Part shown: positions 56,518 to 64,000 of the stretch, piece after piece
How the letters are laid out: every line of letters begins with the position of its first letter
Numbering within the stretch: position 1 is the stretch's first letter
Position numbers and translations under genes: made by a program
Origin: Insolitispirillum peregrinum
GTDB lineage: Bacteria > Pseudomonadota > Alphaproteobacteria > Rhodospirillales > Rhodospirillaceae
Assembly: GCF_900156605.1 (NCBI RefSeq)
Contig: NZ_FTOA01000001.1
Span: 620,001 to 684,000, forward strand
Direction: 5' to 3'
DNA: 64,000 nucleotides
Notes under the pieces: generated by a model
Databases searched by the model: none
Seen by the model: only the letters and a program-made list of their open reading frames with translations
Told to the model about the DNA's origin: nothing

Positions 56518-58533
56518 TTATTTCCGTTCTGGCACATTGCCCCCGGCAGCGGCCAACAGTTCTTCACTGACTTCTTCCGGGCTGGCGCGGTTGAGCAGCA
56601 GCAGAACCTTTTCTTCCAGCTGTTCGGGCGGGAACGGTTTGGCGATGTAGGCGGTAACCTCGTGCGCCATCGCTTCCTTGACGTTTTCCAGCGTGGCGAG
56701 GGCCGTGACCATCAGGAATGGCAGCTTGGGCTTGACGCTGCGGACCTGTTTCAGGAAATCGATCCCGGTCATGTGCGGCATTTTCCAGTCGCAGATGATC
56801 AGGTCGATGCCATCCTCAAAGTCGCTGAACACCTTCAGGGCCGCCCGGCCATCGGGGGCGGTCATCACCGTGCCGATCCCCATATCGCGCAGGACCATTT
56901 CGATGTAGTGGCGGGCACTCTCTTCGTCTTCGACCACCAGCAGGGTCATACCGGACAGATCACGGAATTCGACCCCGGCCCGGGCCATGCGCAAGCCCAG
57001 TTCGCGCAGGCGGTCTCCAACTGGCGGCAAGGGAGTTTCTGGTGCCGTCGCCGCAGAGTCATGGCGGATGATATCCTTGCCTGCCAGGTATTTCCGCACA
57101 AAATCGCGATGGCGGATATGGCGCCGGATCAGCTCGCGGGCTTCGGTCAGGCACTTGCCATGGGTGAACACGCCATCACCGGCCATGTCTACCACGCGCA
57201 GGATGGCGGCGATGGGCGGTTTGGCGTCCTTGCGCAGGGTCGAAAACAGGGTGGTGGTTTTTAATTGATCGTGCTGGGCGCGGTCCAGCATGGTGGCAAG
57301 CCGTTTGCGGATCGCAGCCGGGAACGTTGACCCCAGGACCAGCATCTGCAATTCGGAAAAAGCACGCAGGCGGGCATCGCTGTCTTCGATGGCGTCACAC
57401 AGGCGCCCGACAAAATCGCGGTTTTCCAACAGGGAGATCAGATAGTCATCAACCCCTTTGACGGCGGCAGCCCCTGCCATTGCCTGTTGCAAGGCAAACA
57501 GCTGGCGCAGCTTTTCAAGAATGGACCGGCCCCGCAACAGTTCCTGCAGCTTGTCGGCGGACAGCATCAGGGACAGGCGGCGGTCGAGAATGTCATAGGT
57601 CGCCTGTCCGCCGATGAACCCGTCCGGCAGGCGCAGGGCACTCATCAGGTCGGCGGCGGCCATCACTTCGGCGATGGCCAGTTTGGTCCCCATCGGATCA
57701 TCGGGGACGCTGGTGATCAGGCGGTCAGAGCTTTGCAGGACTGTTTGCAGGACCGTAATCAGGCTGTCGCGGATCTGGGGGAACGGGCCGGAGCGCAACA
57801 GGGTTTGCAGGCGGCGCACGCTGGGCGGGGTGGTGGCTGGCGAGGCGAGGTCGTTGTTCAGGTAAAGCGCAATGATATCGACCAGCATGTCGTTCGGGTT
57901 GGCTGTCTTTTGCCACAAGACAGAGGCAACCCCGCGCAAGGCAAGGTGATCGGCCAGCAAGGTATCGAGATAAACCAGCGCGCTGGGGTCATCCTCCAGC
58001 CGTTCGATGAACCCCATCAGCAGGTCCATCTTGGCAGCCCGGTCCCGGCAGCTGTGCAGGGTCTGGGTCAGGGTGGCATAGACGTAAAAGTCGGCCTCTA
58101 CCGGAGAGGGCAGGCGACCGGCGGCGGTGACCACTTTTGGCAGATCAACGGCTGAAATGATTTCCGGGGCATGCTGCTTCAGTCGATGGGAAACGGTGCT
58201 GCCGAGGGTTTTGACCAGTGCAAACAGATCGGTCAGGCGATTGTGAACGCTTTGCTGACAGGCCGAAGCCTGCCGGTCTGCCAGGGCTTCGAGCACCGCC
58301 CGGAACAGCGGGTGGCTCTCGGCGGTGTTGAGCAGGCGCAGGGAGTGGAGTGTCTCCAGCGGGCTGGTCTGGTGCTCGTCAAAAAACGGTGCAAAATGCC
58401 TGCGGGCCAGATAACGGGCGGCAGGGGCATAAAAATCCTCTGGGGTGCGGCACAGGACCGTTGCGGCGGCGGCAGACTGTGCCTCGGCGGCGGGGGACGG
58501 CGTAGACGACGCTGAAGACGGATTCGAAGACAT
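56518..58533 (-). CDS. Response regulator with a large uncharacterised N-terminal domain
   Basis: 671 residues. The receiver domain is C-terminal (from about 535: L-L-V-V-E-D-E-E-S-A), with phosphoacceptor D582 in L-I-I-C-D-W-K-M-P-H-M-T-G and the conserved Lys in A-Y-I-A-K-P-F. About 520 residues before it are almost entirely helical and match no family I know; they carry no recognisable output motif. It lies directly downstream of the hybrid histidine kinase (6 bases), so the two form a signalling pair. Confidence 0.85.
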   Translation of the reverse strand: MSSNPSSASSTPSPAAEAQSAAAATVLCRTPEDFYAPAARYLARRHFAPFFDEHQTSPLETLHSLRLLNTAESHPLFRAVLEALADRQASACQQSVHNRLTDLFALVKTLGSTVSHRLKQHAPEIISAVDLPKVVTAAGRLPSPVEADFYVYATLTQTLHSCRDRAAKMDLLMGFIERLEDDPSALVYLDTLLADHLALRGVASVLWQKTANPNDMLVDIIALYLNNDLASPATTPPSVRRLQTLLRSGPFPQIRDSLITVLQTVLQSSDRLITSVPDDPMGTKLAIAEVMAAADLMSALRLPDGFIGGQATYDILDRRLSLMLSADKLQELLRGRSILEKLRQLFALQQAMAGAAAVKGVDDYLISLLENRDFVGRLCDAIEDSDARLRAFSELQMLVLGSTFPAAIRKRLATMLDRAQHDQLKTTTLFSTLRKDAKPPIAAILRVVDMAGDGVFTHGKCLTEARELIRRHIRHRDFVRKYLAGKDIIRHDSAATAPETPLPPVGDRLRELGLRMARAGVEFRDLSGMTLLVVEDEESARHYIEMVLRDMGIGTVMTAPDGRAALKVFSDFEDGIDLIICDWKMPHMTGIDFLKQVRSVKPKLPFLMVTALATLENVKEAMAHEVTAYIAKPFPPEQLEEKVLLLLNRASPEEVSEELLAAAGGNVPERK

Positions 58534-58539
58534 AGCGTT

Positions 58540-60825
58540 TCACTCCACGCGGTTCACAAGCGTTTGCACGGCAGCCAGCAACTGGTCTGGGACCACCGGT
58601 TTTCGTAGGAATGTCCGACCGCAGCCTTCGGTGAGGGCTTTCCAGTCGTCCGTTGCACTGTATCCAGACATCAGAATGACCTTCAGGTCGGGATTGAGGT
58701 CCAGAAGGCGACGGGTCAAGGCAGGGCCATCAAGGCCGGGCATAACCACATCTGAAATCAGGATATCAATAGCATCCTGATCTTGCTCGAATATTTTTTC
58801 GGCTTCGTGGCCATTTTCGGCCGTTAACACGGTACAACCGGCGTCTTCGAGGGTCATGGTGATCAGGCGGCGGACAGAGTCCTCGTCTTCTGCCAGCAGA
58901 ATGGTGAAGTCTTCTCCGTTGAAATCGCTCTGCCGGGAAACTCTCTTTGATGGTTCAGTCTTTTCTGGTTCGCACAAAGGTAGCAGAATGGTGAACACCG
59001 AGCCAACACACACTTCTGATTCCACATCAATGATGCCGCCCATATGTTCCGCCACCGAATAGACCATCGGCAAGCCCAGACCGGTTCCTTTGCCTTGTTC
59101 CTTGGTGGTGAAAAATGGCTCGAAAATGCGGGGCAGCAAGGCCGGGTCAATGCCGGTGCCGGTATCCCGCACGCGCAGGGCGGCATAGGCACGGTTTGCC
59201 GACAGCAAGGGATGACGCTCGAACAGGCGGCGACTGGCTTCAGAGTGTTCATGGGTGAGCCGGGACAGGCTCAGCTGAATTTCGCCGCCCTCTGGCATGG
59301 CATCACGGGCATTGATGCACAGGTTGACAATGGCCTGATGCAGCTTGACCGGGTCGCCTGAAACGATCAGGTCCGGGTCGCTGATCTGCACATCGACATC
59401 AACCCGGACACCCAGCAAGGGACGCAGGAAGTTGGTCAGGTCGCGCAGCATGTCTTTCAGACGGATTGGCCGCTGTTCTTCGCTCAGGCTCCGGCGCGAG
59501 AAGTTCAGCAGCTGGCTGGTCAGCGAAGCCGCCCTGTCGGCAGCCTTGGTGACCTCTTCCAGGCACATCACCACCCGTTCACTGTCTTCGGGGCTGCGCA
59601 GGGCCATGCGGGCAAAGCCCCCGATGGAGGTCAACATGTTGTTGAATTCATGAGCAATACCCCCCGCCAGCTGGCCGATGGCATCCATCTTTTGTGAATG
59701 CTGCAGGGCGGCTTCGGTCTGCTTGCGGGTGGTGATGTCGCTGTACATCACCACCAGCCCGCCGCGCGGCATCGGGCTGGTGTGGACATCAACATGGCGA
59801 CCATCGGGCAGCTCGACTTCGGACAGCAGGGTGTCGGTGTCATCGTGCGGGCTGAACGGGTCAGGCATGTTGTCGACCGGATGGGGGGCAGGCAGTTTCT
59901 TGACTCCGCGCTGAAAGTCAAAGTCCCGGAAGGCCTGCAGCGCCGTTCCCGGCTGCAACAGGTGGGCCGGATAATCCATCACCGGTGCCAGATGGTCGTT
60001 CCAGGTCAGCAGGGTCAGGTCGGTGTCAAAAACGGCAATACCCTGAGCCATGGCGTCAAAGGTGCCTTCGAGCACTTTGCTTTTGCTGGCCAGTTCCTGC
60101 TCGTGCTGTTTGGCCATGGTGATGTCGGCCAGAACCTTGACGATCCCGCCGGTCCGTGTCGGGCGTTCCGAAATACGGTACCAGCGGCCATCGGTCAACT
60201 GGCATTCCTGTGGTTGCGGGGCGCTGAGATGGCGGCGCATCCGGTCTTCGACCCATTGTCGCAGATCCTGCGGGCCATGGTCTCCGGCCACACCCAGCCG
60301 CTGGGCGGCGGTGGCCAGGATGGTGGAAAAGGATGCGCCGGGAACCAGCAGGTCGGCAATGGTCGGATAGGCCCGCCGATAGCGTTCGTTACACACCACC
60401 AGAGTGTTGGTGTCGTCAAACAGGACAAAGCCTTCATCGACGCTGTTGACCGCATCAACCAGCAGGCGTTGCAGGCGATCGGTTTCATGGGCGGCCTGTG
60501 CCAGTTGCTGTTCGATGGCGGACAGTTGGTAGGCACTGTCCCGCAGACGCTGATGGATGGCTTGCAGGCGTCGCCAGCCAAAACTGCCAAACAGGCACAG
60601 CAGGACAAGAATGGCAGTGGTGATGGTGATGATTTCGATGATCGAAAGATGGTCGTAAACCGCCGCATAGATGATGCTGATCGCCCCGATGCAGGTGATC
60701 AGCCCGGCGAGCATCACCATGCGGGATGGTCTGAGGGGGGTGGTCAGTTCGGACAGGGTGGCCTGAATGGCCTCTGTCGAAGGGGCCGGGGTGATGTCGC
60801 TGTCTTGTGCTGGCGGTTCGGCCAT
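58540..60825 (-). CDS. Hybrid sensor histidine kinase
   Basis: 761 residues. Two membrane segments lie near residues 37-57 and 64-84, then a coiled coil. Two PAS-type sensor parts follow (V-D-E-G-F-V-L-F-D-D-T-N-T and G-I-A-V-F-D-T-D-L-T). H392 in G-G-I-A-H-E-F-N-N-M-L is the phosphorylated histidine; the ATPase domain has D-T-G-T-G-I-D and G-L-G-L-P-M-V. A C-terminal receiver has D692 in I-S-D-V-V-M-P-G-L-D-G. Phosphorelay to the adjacent response regulator is likely; the signal is unknown. Confidence 0.93.
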   Translation of the reverse strand: MAEPPAQDSDITPAPSTEAIQATLSELTTPLRPSRMVMLAGLITCIGAISIIYAAVYDHLSIIEIITITTAILVLLCLFGSFGWRRLQAIHQRLRDSAYQLSAIEQQLAQAAHETDRLQRLLVDAVNSVDEGFVLFDDTNTLVVCNERYRRAYPTIADLLVPGASFSTILATAAQRLGVAGDHGPQDLRQWVEDRMRRHLSAPQPQECQLTDGRWYRISERPTRTGGIVKVLADITMAKQHEQELASKSKVLEGTFDAMAQGIAVFDTDLTLLTWNDHLAPVMDYPAHLLQPGTALQAFRDFDFQRGVKKLPAPHPVDNMPDPFSPHDDTDTLLSEVELPDGRHVDVHTSPMPRGGLVVMYSDITTRKQTEAALQHSQKMDAIGQLAGGIAHEFNNMLTSIGGFARMALRSPEDSERVVMCLEEVTKAADRAASLTSQLLNFSRRSLSEEQRPIRLKDMLRDLTNFLRPLLGVRVDVDVQISDPDLIVSGDPVKLHQAIVNLCINARDAMPEGGEIQLSLSRLTHEHSEASRRLFERHPLLSANRAYAALRVRDTGTGIDPALLPRIFEPFFTTKEQGKGTGLGLPMVYSVAEHMGGIIDVESEVCVGSVFTILLPLCEPEKTEPSKRVSRQSDFNGEDFTILLAEDEDSVRRLITMTLEDAGCTVLTAENGHEAEKIFEQDQDAIDILISDVVMPGLDGPALTRRLLDLNPDLKVILMSGYSATDDWKALTEGCGRTFLRKPVVPDQLLAAVQTLVNRVE

Positions 60826-61070
60826 TGCGCCTGTTCTCCCCCGATACCCTGCGGACCACGGCGTGTGGTTTGTAGACTGATGTCGTCCACGGTCTGTTTA
60901 TAGCGGGTAGAGGAGGGTACAGACAACTCTGCCTTTCGCCCTATGGGCAGAAGGGGAAAGGTATTTTTCTGGATATTATTGTTTGTATAGAGGTGTTGCT
61001 CAGAGAGCGTTCATGCCTCGGAGGGACGCCCGTTCATCATGCAGTCTGAACGAGCGTCCATGCCGGGATG
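60826..61070. other. Intergenic region between kinase promoter and meaB end
   Basis: No gene. It includes the presumed promoter of the kinase operon, and a near-perfect 13-base hairpin (61024-61036 with 61047-61059) just downstream of the meaB stop, without a T run. Confidence 0.45.
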
Positions 61071-62063
61071 TCAGCCGTCAAGGTCCAGCCCAAAGGCCCG
61101 CAACAGGGTTTCCGCGCCAACGGTGGCGGTCATGGTACCGGCGGCAACGTCGTGCTCAATCGACGGAATGCGTTCGGCAACCGCCGGGTCGCGTTCCAGC
61201 GCCAGCACCAGTCGTTCTTTCAGCATCGACCACATCCAGGTGATTTGCTGCTCGCGGCGTTTGGCGGGCAGCTCGCCACTGTCGGTCAGGATCTTGCGGT
61301 GATCCTGGATTTTCTCCCACAGCGTGTCGATGCCATAGTTGTTCAGGCCGGAAATGGTCACCACTGGTGGTTTCCAGTTCGGGCTGGCCGGGGTCATGAT
61401 GTTCAGGGCATTCTTGTATTCGACGCGGGCAGCCAGAGCACGGCGGTCGTTGTCGCCCTCGCACTTGTTGACGGCGATCATGTCGGCCAGTTCGAGGATG
61501 CCCTTTTTGATCCCCTGCAACTCGTCGCCCGCCCCCGGCAGCATCAGCACCAGATAGAAGTCAACCATGTCGGCGACCAGCGTTTCCGACTGTCCGGTCC
61601 CGACGGTTTCCACCAGCACCACGTCAAAGCCAGCCGCTTCGAGCACGATCATCGTTTCGCGTGTTGCTCGCGCCACGCCCCCCAGATAGCCGCCGGTGGG
61701 CGAGGGGCGGATAAAGGCGTTCTCGTCGGTTGACAGTTTCGCCATCCGGGTCTTGTCGCCCAGAATGGAGCCGCCCGTGCGCGACGAGGTCGGGTCAACC
61801 GCCAGCACCGCCACCTTGTGGCCCGCGCCGGTCAGGTTGGTGCCGAATGTCTCAATGAAGGTGGACTTCCCCACCCCCGGAACCCCGGAAATGCCGATGC
61901 GATGAGCTTTGCCGGAATGGGGGACCAGCCGCATCAGCACCTCTTTGGCCAGCGCGCGGTGTCGTTCGGCCCGGCTTTCGATCAGGGTGATGGCTCGGCC
62001 AATGATCGCACGGTTGCCCGCAAGCACACCGTTTACATAATCGTCTGCGGTTTTGGGCAGCAT
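61071..62063 (-). CDS. meaB: Methylmalonyl-CoA mutase-associated GTPase MeaB
   Basis: 330-residue G3E GTPase that protects and reloads cobalamin in methylmalonyl-CoA mutase. Walker A is G-V-P-G-V-G-K-S-T; A-V-D-P-T-S-x-x-T-G-G-S-I-L-G-D-K-T-R-M and V-E-T-V-G-x-G-Q-S-E are the switch regions; N-K-C-E-G-D is the guanine motif. Start at 62063 (M-L-P-K-T-A-D-D); the open frame to 62111 overlaps the mutase terminator. Directly downstream of the mutase gene. Confidence 0.95.
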   Translation of the reverse strand: MLPKTADDYVNGVLAGNRAIIGRAITLIESRAERHRALAKEVLMRLVPHSGKAHRIGISGVPGVGKSTFIETFGTNLTGAGHKVAVLAVDPTSSRTGGSILGDKTRMAKLSTDENAFIRPSPTGGYLGGVARATRETMIVLEAAGFDVVLVETVGTGQSETLVADMVDFYLVLMLPGAGDELQGIKKGILELADMIAVNKCEGDNDRRALAARVEYKNALNIMTPASPNWKPPVVTISGLNNYGIDTLWEKIQDHRKILTDSGELPAKRREQQITWMWSMLKERLVLALERDPAVAERIPSIEHDVAAGTMTATVGAETLLRAFGLDLDG

Positions 62064-62111
62064 GGGACGCCTTGAAGAAAGGAAGCGGGAAACACGAAGG
62101 GAAGACAGCAA

Positions 62112-62139
62112 AAAGCGGGGACCGGACAGTCCCCGCTTT
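62112..62139 (-). terminator. Terminator between mutase gene and meaB
   Basis: A perfect 11-base stem (62112-62122 with 62129-62139), followed on the minus strand by TTTTTGC. It ends 49 bases before the meaB ATG, so meaB may depend on read-through or its own promoter. Confidence 0.75.
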
Positions 62140-62159
62140 CTGGCAGGCCAAGGCAGAGC

Positions 62160-64000
62160 TTACGCAGCTTCGCTGGCATAGCCAAGCTGGCTGTTCAGCT
62201 TGGCAATCAGGTCCTGCGCCGCCACGCTGATCTTGGTGCCGGGCGGGAAAATAGCCGCCGCGCCGGACTGGTACAGCTCGTCCCAATCCTGCGGCGGGAT
62301 CACCCCGCCAACCACGATCAGAATGTCTTCGCGGCCCAGTTTTTTCAGTTCGTTGCGCAGTTCCGGCACCAGCGTCAGGTGGCCAGCGGCCAGCGACGAC
62401 ACGCCGACGACGTGGACGTCGTTTTCCACCGCCTGACGGGCGGTTTCTGCCGGGGTCTGGAACAGCGGCCCGATATCAACGTCAAAGCCGATATCGGCGA
62501 AGGCGGTGGCGATCACCTTCTGGCCCCGGTCGTGGCCGTCCTGGCCCATCTTGGCGATCAGCACGCGCGGGCGGCGACCGTCGTTCTTTTCAAAGTCATC
62601 GACCAGTTTGCGCACTTTGGCAAAGCTGTCATCCATCGCACCAACCTCGTTGGAATAGACGCCAGAGATGGCCCGGATGGTCGCCTGATGGCGGCCATAG
62701 ACCTTTTCCAGCGCGTCAGAGATTTCACCGACGGTGCACTTGGCGCGGGCCGCATCGACGGCCAGAGCCAGCAGGTTGCCTTCACCGCTGGCGGCGGCGT
62801 TGGTCAGGGCGGTCAGCCTGGACTCGACTTCGGCGGCGCTGCGCTCGGCGCGCAGGCGTTGCAGCTTTTCGATCTGCTGGGCGCGGACCGACGAGTTGTC
62901 GACCTTCAGCACGTCCAGCTTTTCTTCTTCGTCCAGCACGTACTTGTTGACACCCACCACCGTCTGACGGCCCGCATCAATGCGCGCCTGCGTGCGGGCG
63001 GCGGCTTCTTCGATGCGCATCTTGGGGATGCCGGCTTCGATGGCCTTGGCCATGCCGCCTTCGGCTTCGACTTCCTGAATATGGGCCCAGGCGCGTTCGG
63101 CCAGATCGCGGGTCAGGCGTTCGACATAGTACGAGCCGCCCCACGGGTCGATCACCCGGCAGGTGCCGCTTTCCTGCTGGATGAACAGCTGGGTGTTGCG
63201 GGCAATGCGGGCCGAGAAGTCGGTCGGCAGGGCGAGGGCTTCGTCCAGCGCGTTGGTGTGCAGCGACTGGGTGTGGCCCTGGGTGGAGGCCATCGCTTCG
63301 ACGCAGGTGCGGGTGACGTTGTTGAATACGTCCTGCGCGGTCAGCGACCAGCCCGAAGTCTGCGAGTGGGTGCGCAACGACAGCGACTTGTCGCTCTTGG
63401 GGTCGAACTGCTTGATCAGTTTGGCCCACAGCATGCGGGCGGCGCGCATTTTGGCGACTTCCATGAAGAAGTTCATGCCGATCGCCCAGAAGAACGACAG
63501 ACGCGGGGCAAACTTGTCGATATCAAGCCCGGCCGCCATCCCGGCGCGGGCGTATTCCACGCCGTCGGCCAGAGTGTAGGCCAGTTCGAGGTCGGCGGTG
63601 GCCCCGGCTTCCTGCATGTGATAGCCGGAAATCGAGATCGAGTTGAATTTCGGCATGTTTTGCGAGGTGAAGGCAAAAATGTCCGAAATGATCCGCATCG
63701 ACGGGGTCGGCGGATAGATGTAGGTGTTGCGGACCATGAACTCTTTCAGAATGTCATTCTGAACGGTCCCGGACAGCAGGGCAGGGGCGACGCCCTGTTC
63801 TTCGGCAGCGACAATGTACAGGGCCATCACCGGCAGGATGGCGCCGTTCATGGTCATCGACACGCTCATCTTGTCGAGCGGGATGCTGTCGAACAGCTGG
63901 CGCATGTCATAGATGCTGTCGATGGCCACCCCGGCCATGCCGACGTCACCGGCCACGCGCGGATGGTCCGAGTCATAGCCACGGTGGGTGGCGAGGTCAA
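62160..64000 (-). CDS. scpA: Methylmalonyl-CoA mutase large subunit, 5' end beyond window
   Basis: The frame is open to base 64000, beginning [15 protein letters not shown], so about 100 residues are missing; about 612 are visible. It isomerises methylmalonyl-CoA and succinyl-CoA, linking propionate breakdown to the TCA cycle. The cobalamin-binding domain at the C-terminus has [11 protein letters not shown] and [13 protein letters not shown], including the His that binds cobalt. Substrate-domain residues include the [11 protein letters not shown] stretch. Confidence 0.97.
   Translation of the reverse strand, partial: DLATHRGYDSDHPRVAGDVGMAGVAIDSIYDMRQLFDSIPLDKMSVSMTMNGAILPVMALYIVAAEEQGVAPALLSGTVQNDILKEFMVRNTYIYPPTPSMRIISDIFAFTSQNMPKFNSISISGYHMQEAGATADLELAYTLADGVEYARAGMAAGLDIDKFAPRLSFFWAIGMNFFMEVAKMRAARMLWAKLIKQFDPKSDKSLSLRTHSQTSGWSLTAQDVFNNVTRTCVEAMASTQGHTQSLHTNALDEALALPTDFSARIARNTQLFIQQESGTCRVIDPWGGSYYVERLTRDLAERAWAHIQEVEAEGGMAKAIEAGIPKMRIEEAAARTQARIDAGRQTVVGVNKYVLDEEEKLDVLKVDNSSVRAQQIEKLQRLRAERSAAEVESRLTALTNAAASGEGNLLALAVDAARAKCTVGEISDALEKVYGRHQATIRAISGVYSNEVGAMDDSFAKVRKLVDDFEKNDGRRPRVLIAKMGQDGHDRGQKVIATAFADIGFDVDIGPLFQTPAETARQAVENDVHVVGVSSLAAGHLTLVPELRNELKKLGREDILIVVGGVIPPQDWDELYQSGAAAIFPPGTKISVAAQDLIAKLNSQLGYASEAA

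Noticed and set aside
61024-61059. Hairpin after meaB as a terminator
   Set aside because: Strong stem but no T run on the relevant strand; left as part of the intergenic note.

Overview
The window (high GC except for two AT-rich patches) reads as the chromosome of a free-living, nitrogen-fixing alphaproteobacterium of the Rhodospirillales type. Clues are a nifB operon with NifA and sigma-54 signals, NasTS-controlled nitrate assimilation, a RamB/PrpR-like regulator beside aceBA, PPi-dependent phosphofructokinase, methylmalonyl-CoA mutase with MeaB, and alphaproteobacterial palindromic intergenic repeats. From memory, a Cas13a has been listed from Insolitispirillum peregrinum, a member of this group. 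I could not check identity, so the genus is a guess.

Layout. 1-1131: 3' part of enolase with its terminator. 1132-3010: an AT-rich accessory island with a 242-residue orphan, a 21-base C/G homopolymer, and an orphan reading frame that lacks its 5' end. The island is bracketed by two direct copies of a dispersed twin-hairpin repeat. 3011-6371: frameshifted MFS exporter, aldo/keto reductase and divergent LysR regulator. 6413-9973: a compact type VI-A CRISPR-Cas locus, made of one 1082-residue Cas13a with both HEPN R-x4-H motifs and a 4-repeat, 3-spacer array, with no cas1/cas2. 10101-15397: small gene, aceA, aceB and a divergent XRE/ImmA-like/DUF2083 regulator, i.e. the glyoxylate bypass. 15404-18607: exported protein, two cyclic-nucleotide-binding proteins and a methyltransferase. 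18636-19630: rplM-rpsI. 20061-24353: K+/H+ antiporter, ECHDC3-like protein, PaaI-type thioesterase and a cluster of palindromic repeats carrying a 169-bp MITE-like insertion. 24602-30185: glgP, glgA and divergent glgC.

30270-44089 is a complete assimilatory nitrate module. nirB-nirD-nasA-cysG run on the minus strand. The nitrate ABC transporter and nasT-nasS run divergently on the plus strand. Both structural operons show the same leader design: a -24/-12 promoter, two short hairpins with six-base loops, an intrinsic terminator, then the gene. This is the architecture expected for antitermination by the ANTAR protein NasT, held in check by NasS.

44322-46803: M14-like DUF2817 protein, small protein and an AT-rich orphan. 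47033-51589: the nif operon, with two NifA sites, a sigma-54 promoter, nifB, fdxN, an LRV iron-sulfur protein, a NifZ-NifT fusion, a SIR2-like protein and a terminator. 51752-64000: pfp, a SWIM-SNF2 helicase, a large response regulator with a hybrid histidine kinase, meaB, and methylmalonyl-CoA mutase running off the right edge.

The most distinctive system is the Cas13a locus. The paired ANTAR leaders, the SIR2-like and NifZ-NifT genes in the nif operon, the bracketed island with its homopolymer, and the MITE with an internally reconstructable empty site are the other points worth following.
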